Shown here: positions 37,835-47,500 of the stretch, one piece after another
Position numbering within the stretch: the first letter of the stretch is position 1
Layout of the letters: every line of letters starts with the position of its first letter
Origin: Orbilia blumenaviensis
Lineage: Eukaryota > Ascomycota > Orbiliomycetes > Orbiliales > Orbiliaceae
Assembly: GCA_036872755.1 (NCBI GenBank)
Contig: JAVHNS010000010.1
Coordinates: 868,001 to 932,000, forward strand
Length of the DNA: 64,000 bases
Direction of reading: 5' to 3'
The notes under the pieces: model-generated
Databases searched by the model: none
What the model saw: only the letters and a program-made list of their open reading frames with translations
Told to the model about the DNA's origin: nothing
Translations under genes and position numbers: made by a program

Positions 37835-38532
37835 GTGATATTTCTGTCGTGTTGTCAAAATGCTTGGATATCTCTCAGTGTGGACACACGTGGGTAAGGA
37901 AATCTACTGCCAGTCATTGTGAGTCAACTAATTATTTAGTTAAATACATGCAATTTCAGGGTAGCTATCGGTAATGTAAAGTTAAATATTAACCAACATA
38001 AACAAACCCATAACTATGGCTGCGTTCATGTTTGAACGTCGCAGTAACGACGAGGGCGGACATATATAATTCTTGAAGTTTATCCCCTTCAGAAGCCAAT
38101 TGACATTATCACGAGCACTCTAGACTTCAGCTCATTAGCCACATACATCCTCCTCGGGAACCAAATCGACAGACCCGCACTCCCACGCTCAATCGATTGA
38201 GCCATATCATCGGCAGTTGAGCTGTTTACCAAGCTTCAGCCAATCAGAACTCGCTAAACGAAGGAAGGCTTCCCAAAAAGGCAGTGGTTCGAATTTAAAA
38301 TCCAACAATGGAACCCGCGTTGCAACACATCTTGCGCCTATATACTTCTAGCTATATTTGGTGTACATATCGATGAGATGCGATATATCCTAGGCCCCTC
38401 TGCATGAGGGTAATGCTGATTTACATATACCCCAAGATTTATATACTTCTAGTACTAAATATCATTGCCTTATCGTACTCCCTTTTGTTCAATATCTCTC
38501 CTAAATCGACCGTTTACCAGAAAGTCTAGATA
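37835..38532. other. Intergenic region, nothing recognised
   Basis: About 700 bp between the regulator's 3' end and the secreted protein gene. It holds the promoter of the latter and no supported coding sequence. Confidence 0.5.
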
Positions 38533-40676
38533 ATGCTGAGCCCAGCGAGTTTACTAATGATATCCGCCGGCCTAGTGGGCCAGGCTGTCGTTGCACAGGA
38601 CTCGGACCTTGCACACAGTTTCAATCATTCAAAACTTCTTACTACAACAGTAATCAGGACTACAATGATTAACCCTGTAGTGACATTGTACGAAACGGAA
38701 ATTTTAAAGAGACAAGCGGGCTGCGTTATGCAGTCTTTAGGCTTTTGTGCCGATGTTTCTAGGTCGTTGTTTTCGATGGCTTCTATGACTACTGGTAATT
38801 GTCCTTTCTCATTCAACATTGATATTTGTCCAGCAGAACAAAACTAATTGATGGGATCCATATAGTGGCGCCGTCGCCAACTAGTTCAACCGTTACCCAG
38901 GAGGGACCCTTTGCAATTGAGGTTCAGCTCTTGCTGCCAGTTGCGGAACTCAATGTAACACAGTACCTTGCCATTGGTGGTAGCTATGTCGTCCTATACC
39001 CGGGACCCCATATTCCGGGATGGTATCTTGATTCCAATGGAAATCTTGCGTTTGATAACACTGGTGTCAGACTTGGGGTTTCTCCGCTCGACTCGCCGGC
39101 TTCTAAGAGGAGACGAATAGTAGAGACTACAGAGGGCGACAGTGGTTATGACACTGTAGTGGCGGGGGGTGGTGAAGCCCCGTCTGGTGCTAAAGTGTTT
39201 ACCAAGTGGGCTGGGAACTTAGAAATGTCTACAACTGCTATTCGGGTTCTTGACGAGAACAATGAAGTTGCCCTTAGTTTCTTAGGCTGCAAGTTCATGG
39301 CACCGGATTTTGGAGTCGAGGCCTGGCAATTGGAGGCAGTTTATAACGTCGAGCGGTTCCTTGAGAGCAACGATACTGTTGGAAAAGTCGATCCTGCATT
39401 TTGCGCCCCAGTTAGACTGCTGCCGGTTACTTCTGTCCCGGTGTCAACGGCCGTATCTTCGCATACGTCAAATTACATCTCCAAGAGCTCATCGATGACG
39501 ACTAGTACGAGTGCCACACCTACTCCAACGGAAAGCAGCTGGACTTCTTTCCCCATCTTAGTCAATTTCGATACATCGAATAGCCCAGATTCGTCGGCGG
39601 ACTATTATATCGAGGAAGATGCTAACGGATACGCATACGTTGACACAACCTCATCCCCTCCATACTACCGCTATCTCAACGACACCCAGCTACTCTCCTC
39701 CGAAGTCACAGGAAACTACCTAAAGATCGCAGTCGTCGACACCCCCTCCAGATCCGCCAAATTCAAACGCCAAACCACCACTACCACCGACGACGCCGAC
39801 TTCTTCAAAGCCATCGTCAGCGGAGAAAACATCCTGCCAGCCACTGACTACCCGCAAACCTTCATTATCTGCCCTCCAAACTCCACATCAGATAACGACA
39901 CCCACTCCCTCGTCCTAGCCTATAACCCAGACGACTACATCCAACAAGACGAAAACTCCGACTGCGTAACCGCGAGCCTCAACCTCAACCGTGATGCCCC
40001 CATCCCCACTACAACGACTGTAAACACCACAATAACAACCACCACAACCCCAACAGCGACAGCCACCGCGCTATCTCCAAACGTCAGCGGTTGCAACGCT
40101 CTAAACTACACAATTGCATACTCCACAATCGGTGTAATGAACTCCTTTGCCACAGCATGCTGGTGCTATTCCTACATCGCATCTACAGTCTCCGGCACAA
40201 CAACTTTAGACTGCACACCCACGATATACAAAGTAGTCCCAAGCATAACCTCCATCTCCGTCTCCGGCGCCCTATCCTCCTCCACCTCCGGCACCGGCGC
40301 CACTAGAACTGACAGAGAAAGCATAAACTCCCACCGTAACCTCCTCCCACGGAGCACCACAATCGTCCGCCCCCCATCTACAACTGCAACTACATACCAA
40401 GATATAACCGTAATCCCCACCCCTACAGACTGGCTTTCATCTATTGATGCCTCACCAGTGTATTTCACGAGTTATTGTACCAGTTTGTTTGACGAGAGTG
40501 GAATTGAGGCTTTAACGATCACGAGTTTGAGTGTGGTTAGTAGTACGGTTAGTTTGGTTACTATTTCGCAGACGACGGTGCAGACGGTGTGTTACCAAGA
40601 GGTGTGGGAGCCCGCGGTGACGATGAGTACCCCAGCTATTGTGATTTGTCCGGCGACGGTAACGGGAGGTTCTTAG
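38533..40676 (+). CDS. Secreted Ser/Thr-rich protein with Kex2-type sites (2 exons)
   Basis: Exons 38533-38794 and 38866-40676 are joined over a 71-nt intron (GTAATT donor, CTAAT branch site, ATATAG acceptor) in phase 1, giving 690 aa. The intron ends at ATATAG because nearer AGs break the frame. The N-terminus is a signal peptide (MLSPASLLMISAGLVGQAVVAQ). Dibasic sites at ILKRQAGC, ASKRRRIVE and FKRQTTTT are the kind cut by the Golgi protease Kex2. A beta-rich region (AIGGSYVVLYPGPHIPGWYL) and long Ser/Thr-rich linkers suggest an O-mannosylated wall or extracellular protein. No clear GPI signal is seen at the C-terminus. The family is not identified. It is the third gene of the transporter-regulator neighbourhood, but a shared role is not shown. 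Confidence 0.82.
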
Positions 40677-41349
40677 AAGTCTTTTCCTATTTGCTCGTAC
40701 GTTGTTTGTTAATCAGTGCCAGATCTTTTTGGAGTTGACTTTGGGGGTACGTGCATATCTTGACTTTATCTAGTAGTTACGTACCTAGATAGTTGAGACT
40801 AGGTCTTAGTTTAGAAGTAGTAATAATTTTAACGCCTAAGTTTCGGAATACATACACCCCTGCGGTTTAGTTAGGGCGTGCATCTATATAGTCCTAGGAT
40901 ATTCCTCTCGGCACGCGCATAAGGGGATATGGGGAAATGAAACTAGGCTGAAGCGCCAGAGCGTTCTGGCTATATAAATTAACATTTCTATTCTATTAAA
41001 GCTATTTAAACGGCTGGTATCGTAGTATACACGCTTTGGCAGCAAGGCGCTAAATGGCTATCTAAACCGTCTACATACAAATTAATTCTCTCTTAGTATA
41101 TAAACTATATACACGATTCAAACCAGGACTCTCGAACCAGAAACCCAAAGCCACACTACCTGAAAACCCAAAAAGAGCGGAAAACTTCAACGAGATCAAG
41201 GCTATTCATAAAAACAACCAAGTTCTCAAGCTGTCGTCCTCAACGCGGAACTTATCTTTTGAACTTCCATTTCCCCCCCATCCTCCAAAACTCCCTGACA
41301 AGTGACTACGGAGAAGGTTTCCCGGTTTGTAAGTTATAGAACAACTTAC
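40677..41349. other. Intergenic region, nothing recognised
   Basis: About 670 bp. The minus-strand frame at 41206-41448 runs through the last unit of the tandem intron-exon array and past a donor-like GTAAGT at 41349-41344. Confidence 0.4.
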
Positions 41350-41886
41350 GCGCAAGGCCCCCGTCCTAGACGTAGAACATTCGCCCCTTGTTTTCCATAT
41401 ATCGTATGCGGGAATGGGCAGATTTGGTAGAGATCTTGCGGGATTCAAATCTATTTCGGGCCCAGCGTATAAAAACTACAATATCCTAAGTTAGCTTAAA
41501 ATCCCTCAAGTCAATAATACATACCTTTCCCCAAAAAACCTTCTATATATCGCAAGCGGGATGGGAAAACTTGATAAGAATTTCCGCAGTTCGAATCTAT
41601 TCTGTGTATAATATTAGTCTCGCTCCCAGACGCCAGGTCTAATGTATAAAAACTGTATAATCATCAAATTAGCTTAAGTTTTTCAAGTCAGTAATAGTTA
41701 CCCTAGCCTCGAATCCAGGGGCTGTAGCCAGATCTTCCTCAGTAAATCTTTTCGTGTATCGTATGAATGAGCGGACCGAGTAGAAATCTTTGTAATTCAA
41801 GTCTCTTGCGTGCTCAACGTATAAAAACTGTAATTAATCCTCAAGTTAGCTTAAAATCCTTCAAGTCAGAGGCACTGGGTACTTAC
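41350..41886 (-). repeat. Three tandem 'intron + exon' units, about 175-185 bp each
   Basis: On the minus strand three units follow one another. Each starts with an intron-like segment (donor GTAAGT, GTAACT or GTATGT; a shared TTGA block; AAGCTAA branch site; acceptor ACAG or GTAG) and continues with an exon-like segment that begins TTTTTATAC. Introns are 41886-41828, 41701-41653 and 41524-41476. Exon-like parts are 41827-41702 (126 nt), 41652-41526 plus one base (128 nt) and 41475-41350 (126 nt). The first and third are open for 42 codons in the same phase (both begin FLY), but the second is open only in another phase. The sequence just upstream (41887 to about 41960) looks like the end of a fourth, older copy. 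It is probably a decayed gene with duplicated exons; the product is unknown. Confidence 0.6.
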
Positions 41887-42113
41887 CATCTCCCCCAAAC
41901 CTTTCCATCATATTCCATCCTTCTCCAACGAGGCAAATATTGTCTCCAGGACAAAGACCGCAACCGCTTGTTTCACCGTGATAAAGCAGCTGCGGTCATC
42001 CTTCTTCGCTAAACTCTGCGTTAATTCTCCTTCAAACACCCACCACCCCTACTTCCTCCTCTCCCTCGTATCACACCTGCCCCCAACCCCTCCCCTAGAC
42101 CCTGCAATGGAGT

Positions 42114-43838
42114 CTAGGGAGAAGGGAAGGGGGACGAGGTGGGAATCATATATGATTCATGGGGAGGGGAGGAGGGAGGGATAGGAGTGAAGGGCCGGTC
42201 GTCGGGGTAGGGGGAGGAAGTGGGAATCATCGAGGGGACTGGGCTCTCCTCCCTCTTCCTCTTCAAACCCTTCCCAGGGCCGGGGGCGGCAGGAGGAGGA
42301 GGAGAAGACCTGGGGCTCGGGGTCACCGCTCGCTCGCAGCTTCTTCTCTCTGGAGAAGGCTGTGGCGGCGGGGCCCGATGAGCCTCGGGTTCTTCATCCT
42401 CCTCCCTCTTCCTTTTCAGCCCCTTTGGGGGGTTTTCCACCTCCCATTGGAGGCTCTCCCCGAACTTCAGACAGGAAGGGACCCCATCCTCCCCTACTAT
42501 GTAGTGGGAGACTCCTAGGAGGGATGGGGAGGGGGCCCGCCTCCGGGGCCTGGGTTCTTCCTCCTTCTCCTCCCTCTTCCTCTTCAAACCTTTGGGGGGG
42601 TCCACCTCCCACTGGAGGCTCTCACTAAACTCCAGACAGGAGGGGACCCCGTCCTCCCCAACTACATAGTGGGAAGCCCCTAGGAGGGAGGACGGCGACA
42701 TCTTCTTCTTCTTCAGCACCTTCGGGGGGCTGCCACCCTCCCACTGGAGGCTCTCGCTGAACTCCAGGCAGGAAGGGACCGCGGCCTCCCTCACTATGTA
42801 GTGGGAGGCTCCTTGGAGGGAGGGGGAAGGCGACCTCTTCCTCTTCTTAGAGGCCGCCTCGGAGGACTGGGCCTTGGCCCGGTAGAGCTTTTCCCGCAGG
42901 GAAAGCCCTAGGGGCCCGATCTCCTCATCTGCCGTATACTCCGAACCGCCCGGACTCGAAGTAATTGGCGGTGGGGAGGTCGTGCCCCCAAGGCTACCTC
43001 CAGCCCCGTCCTCCTTCCCCCCTGCCTCCTTCTTCTCCATTTCCTCCGCCTCTCCCTCTCTCATCCTCCGCCTCTCCTCCCACCTCCTCTTCTCCTCCCT
43101 CCTACCCCTCCTCCTCCTCTCCTCTCTCTTCCTCTCCATCCTCTCTGCCCTATTCTTCTCCTCTCTTCTCCTCCTCCTCTTCTCCCTCTCCCCTTGAACA
43201 CCTAATTGTTGAGGGGGGGCCTGTGTGCGGGTATTTTGGGCGGCCGGGTTCTCGCCCCGCTCGAGAATCGCGCCGGCTTTCTTTGGGCCTGTTGGGGCCT
43301 GTGAGCGGGTATTTTTGGCGACCGGGTCCTCGCCCCGCTCGAGGATCGCGCCGATTGTGTTTGGGGCCTGTGCCGCTTTGATGGCGGCTGTGGGTTTTTT
43401 GGGCTGTTGTGAGGTAGCCGGACCCTTCTTGACCGCCTGGGTGGCGGGTTTTTTGATCTGCTCTGCGGCAGTAGTGGCCTTCTTGGTTGGCTGCGCGTGG
43501 GGCCCTTTGGCGGCCGCTGTGGGGTTCTTGACCTTCTCTGCAACAGCGGGGGCCTTCTTGGTGGGCTGCGCGGTGGAGTCCTTGGTCTTCTCGGCGGCGG
43601 CAGCTAGCCTCAAAGAACGACGTGGACCGGCAGGGGCCTCCTGAACGGCCTCCTGCTGCACTGCAAGCTCCTCTGCCTGTGGCACGGCGGGCTTCTTGGT
43701 CTGTGGCATGGCGGGCTTCCTGGTCTGCTGGGTTGCAGGCCTCTTAGCCGGTGCCACTGTGGGCTTTTTGGCCTGCTGGACTGCAGGCCTCTTAGCCTGC
43801 TGCGTGGTGGGAATGCTAGTTCCTTGTCTCTTCGACAT
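42114..43838 (-). CDS. Low-complexity Lys/Pro/Ala-rich repeat protein, orphan
   Basis: One open frame of 574 aa starts at the ATG at 43838. The first third is a degenerate run of short units such as QQAKRPAV and QAKKPTV, recalling histone H1-like tails. A doubled motif follows (GAILERGEDPVAKNTRSQAP and GAILERGENPAAQNTR), then an Arg/Glu-rich stretch. Three repeats of about 45-50 aa come next, each with GASHYIVxExxVPSCLEFSE, SLQWE and a basic KGLKRKREE end. The tail repeats MIPTSSP twice. There is no membrane segment, and the basic clusters suggest the nucleus. No family is recognised. The GC-rich, purine-strand-biased DNA also gives long frames on the other strand, so coding status is likely but not certain. 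The protein repeats argue for coding. Confidence 0.6.
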   Translation of the reverse strand: MSKRQGTSIPTTQQAKRPAVQQAKKPTVAPAKRPATQQTRKPAMPQTKKPAVPQAEELAVQQEAVQEAPAGPRRSLRLAAAAEKTKDSTAQPTKKAPAVAEKVKNPTAAAKGPHAQPTKKATTAAEQIKKPATQAVKKGPATSQQPKKPTAAIKAAQAPNTIGAILERGEDPVAKNTRSQAPTGPKKAGAILERGENPAAQNTRTQAPPQQLGVQGEREKRRRRREEKNRAERMERKREERRRRGRREEKRRWEERRRMREGEAEEMEKKEAGGKEDGAGGSLGGTTSPPPITSSPGGSEYTADEEIGPLGLSLREKLYRAKAQSSEAASKKRKRSPSPSLQGASHYIVREAAVPSCLEFSESLQWEGGSPPKVLKKKKMSPSSLLGASHYVVGEDGVPSCLEFSESLQWEVDPPKGLKRKREEKEEEPRPRRRAPSPSLLGVSHYIVGEDGVPSCLKFGESLQWEVENPPKGLKRKREEDEEPEAHRAPPPQPSPERRSCERAVTPSPRSSPPPPAAPGPGKGLKRKREESPVPSMIPTSSPYPDDRPFTPIPPSSPPHESYMIPTSSPFPSP

Positions 43839-43979
43839 TATGAACTATAGCTGTAATGAATGAGTTAGCCTGCATAACTAATATAACTTTATTAAAGCTC
43901 GATACAAAGGGACTCGATACAGCAGAGCTGATGGCACCTGCCGAACTAAAAGCAGACTGGGGGGATACACGTACCTTCA

Positions 43980-44125
43980 CAAAAAAAACGAAAAATAAAA
44001 AACGAAAAATAAAAACACGAAAAATAAAAACGAAGAAAAAGACGAAGAAAAAAAGACGAAGCACAAAAAACGACGGGGAACAAAAAAAGACGAAGAACAA
44101 GAAACGACGAAGACAAAAAAGACAA
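43980..44125. repeat. A-rich tandem repeat with ACGAAAAATAAAA-type units
   Basis: Units of about 13-14 bp (ACGAAAAATAAAA) pass into GACGAAGAAAAA and ACGACGAAGAC-type units. The plus strand is almost free of T and C apart from the C of CGA. It lies between the start of the repeat-protein gene and the hairpin array. Confidence 0.7.
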
Positions 44126-44243
44126 AAAAGGACGAAAAGAAACCGCGAACGAATGAACGTGTCCTAGTGATCCGGGATTAGAGTCTTTCTTCTCTTGATG
44201 TAGACGAAGTAACATACCTTGGTAAAACCTCCTAAAAACTTCT

Positions 44244-44525
44244 AAAGACTTTTAAAAAAGTCTTTATACTGCTCTGTTGGGCGAATGAACGTACCCAACT
44301 CCTCCTAATTTGGACGAATGACCTATCCAAATATACCTCTCCTAAAGACTTTCACAAAAGTCTTTCTCCTCGTGATCTGAGCGAATGAACGTACTCAGAT
44401 GTAACTTCCTCAAAGACTTTACCAAAAGTCTTTCTTCTGCTCAGTTGGACGAATGACCTATCCAACTATCTCAAAGACTTGACAAGCAAGTCTTCCTGCA
44501 ATCTGGGCGAATGAACGTACCCTGA
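44244..44525. repeat. Array of alternating hairpins with covarying stems
   Basis: Two hairpin types alternate. Type A (44244-44265, 44344-44365, 44412-44433, 44474-44494) has AAAGACTTT-like arms with 2-7 nt loops. Type B has a fixed loop and changing stems: 44276-44299 GTTGGG/CCCAAC, 44308-44332 ATTTGGA/TCCAAAT, 44375-44400 ATCTGAG/CTCAGAT, 44443-44467 AGTTGGA/TCCAACT, 44502-44525 TCTGGG/CCCTGA (one mismatch). The type B loop switches regularly between CGAATGAACGTA and CGAATGACCTA. Complementary changes in the stems indicate that the fold is what is kept. It lies 0.4-0.7 kb upstream of the repeat-protein gene and could be its 5' leader or a separate RNA. Confidence 0.75.
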
Positions 44526-47500
44526 ACTAAGAAAGATCGATGAGAAGCAAGCTCAAAGATCTGAAGCTGTGAAACAGCGGGAAGGAAACAGATACTTATC
44601 CAAGCAAGGGACAAGTAGGGAAACACTGAGACGCGTCTGAAGACTGCCTCTGTGAGCTGAACCTTGAACGAATCAAGGGAACAAGAAGAAAAATCACCGA
44701 AGTGAAGGGGAACTATCCACGAATGGATGAAAAAAAGCGTGATCTGATGATCAAAAGTGATGGGAAAGTAAGATTTGTTCGTTCGTGATGGGGTTCGTGA
44801 AAATGATGATGGCATAAATGACAAGGGGTGATGAAAGAAGGAAAGAAAGAAGAAAGAAGAAGAGAAAGTTGAGGAAAGGAGTTTTATTGCTGAGCTGCCG
44901 TTGCCGTAGACGTTGAGCCTCCGTGGGCATTTTTGTGTTGTGTCGACGTCTACACTGTATTTTGCAACAAAAGCAACACCCTAGCAACCAGGCTCCTACC
45001 TCAGTCTCGTTAGGGCTATCTGGTAATTAACCTATCAAGTATTATAAATTTGGGGTTTGGAATCTTCAGTACTATTTGAACGGACCTACGATACCCGTAT
45101 CCATTGTTCAGAAGTCGGTAATTGCTATTACCTATGTTACTCTTGTCCCGTCAGGTACCCGAGCTCCATCTGAGTTCAATATACCACAATCCGCTAATCT
45201 TAACGGAGAAGAAAATTTTAGATATTACTACCTGCTTAGGTAGTCTAGTTTTTAGAGATACTACCTAAAATCGATGCCCATTTTACTATATTACTAGCAG
45301 GAGCGTGCTACTCTCCTGTTAGCCAGTATACCCCTTCCAGATCATAGTTTCTCGCAGCGGCGCGTGCAAAAAGCCCAACGATAGTCCCTCCGAGCCCTAA
45401 TCCGGTGGGTCGAATTCAAATAAGACAGGCCTATATATCAGACGACATGTTAAAATATTCGCACACACCCCAGCGTTGACCCATACACTCTATCATGTCG
45501 TTGGGTTTTGGTATAAATCACGTGACAGCCCGGTCAAGGCAGGGACGTCACTCTCGCTCGCGAATCTCAAGATCCGTGAGTTTTAAGACCGTTGGATGGG
45601 GTCCGGGCTTGGTTGATCCGAAAAATGCAAGCGATTCACAACACCAAGGAAAGGGAAAGCTCCGTGCAGCTGAAGTAGAAAATGTGATACCTAGGTCCTG
45701 ACTGTCGATGTTCCATCCATTTTGAATTGCCACCCCTTTTTTTTACAAGTTTTGAAAACAACGGGATAGGAGGCACATGATGGGTGTACTGGTTATCCCG
45801 TCGTGTTTACTCGCTGGGCTCGAATGGAGATGCAATAGAGAGAAATGACGGCGAGAAGGGACCCTTGTAAATGGCGCCCACAAGAACACATCGCCAGTGA
45901 ATAAACTAGGAGCCTCGTTGACAACCTTGGAAGGTAAGTAATAACGAGGAAGTATCTCGCGGGGGGTAACAAAAAAAAGTGACGGAGCCCCTTCGACGGT
46001 GTCAATCTATATTGCCTGTTGCTTATCGACGCGACCGGCCATGAAGACTCCCTCCGGATCCTCGAGATGCATAACCGATCCTCCGAAACCGTCGACACTC
46101 CGCCGTATTCTTCTGCGCGAGAAGACTCCGACATCTCCGCTTTTCGTTGTATGTGGTTGAGTTTTTTCTTTTCTTTCCAATCCAATTTGCTTATTTTTCA
46201 AAGGGCTTCCGTTCCTTCCCTTGCTTTTTGTCCCAGTTCCCACATTGTGTTTCCACACACACCCGACATTTTTGTATGATAGCGCAATCGTGATCAATCT
46301 TAAATTTCGCAACCACACACACGAAAAGGACACGAGGGGGAAAAAAAGACAAGGTCCTGGCCCCCATCCAATCGCGATGTTTCGCGGATTGTTGGAAGCG
46401 AGGTTTTCGCTTTTGATGGGCTAGCAAGCATCGAACGACCACCAGCACATCGTCGCTTTGTTTCTCATTTGCATGAGGAGGAATTTCAACCTCGTGATAA
46501 TGAACCTCATGGGTGGTGATATACCAACGCCTTCCTAGGCTTATATATCTTCAGGGACCCGATACGCACATACACATATGCAAATCCTGCATGTCAAAAA
46601 AAACTAAACTGTTAAAAAGAAGAAAAAAAGGAACGGGGAAGGCTTGCCGAATGGGAAAGCAACCCAACGAGGCAAGGTTTGACGGGTAGCAGAAACGGAC
46701 TGCTGGGTCAAACCACACCCTCTTCCTCTCGGCTGGTGCTGTTCCCTCCGTCTTGACATTTTCTTCTCCACCTTGGAAGTCAATTCAGCTGGAAGAAGAG
46801 TTGACGTATCATATTTTTATTTGGGCAGGCTGTTTAGATCCGTTTTCTTGGTCCCCATGCATTGACCTTGCCCCATGCTAGCGGGTTCAAGAATGCAATG
46901 TGTACCTGGTGGTTTGGGGGAAAGGAGGAAGTAATTGGGAATGAGATGGGGGTGTGTGGGGAGGGGAAAGGTCCGGCCGATGACCATCTGGCATGAAAAC
47001 CTGCATCGGTAGAAGCTATATCTCTCGCACGCACAGCATATGATCCTCCACCCCCCATTCCCTTCCCGCTAGCTTTTCAAGCAGCTATAGGCAAAGCGTT
47101 TTAATTAAAAGGGAACAAACGAGTTGGCTGTCGCGGATGTAAAGAAATAGGTGCGTGAAATAGCATGCATGCGTTTGGACCGCGGTACCGACGGGCTCGT
47201 AGCTAGCTGACGGTTTTTCTCCACGCTCTTTTTTAGTGGTTAGGTAGAGTTCCTTTGTTTTTTTCGTAACATCGTGAGAAAAAAAAAGTGATGGTGGTGG
47301 GATCAATGAAGCTTGTCCGTCCCATCTGATGGGATACCTGGGTACATTACATGCACAAGATGCTTGTAAGCCCCCCTTCCCCTCATCCCCTGCCATGTCT
47401 ATGCGCTAACCACTGCTGCTGGCCATCCATGCTGTGCACACGAGTGAGGGTGAAGAAGAAGAAGGGAAGGTGGTTTTCTCCGCTATCGCAAATAAGCGTA

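Noticed and set aside
44244..44525. CRISPR-like array
   Set aside because: Spacing is irregular, the repeats are hairpins with varying stems, the host is a eukaryote, and no cas genes are present.
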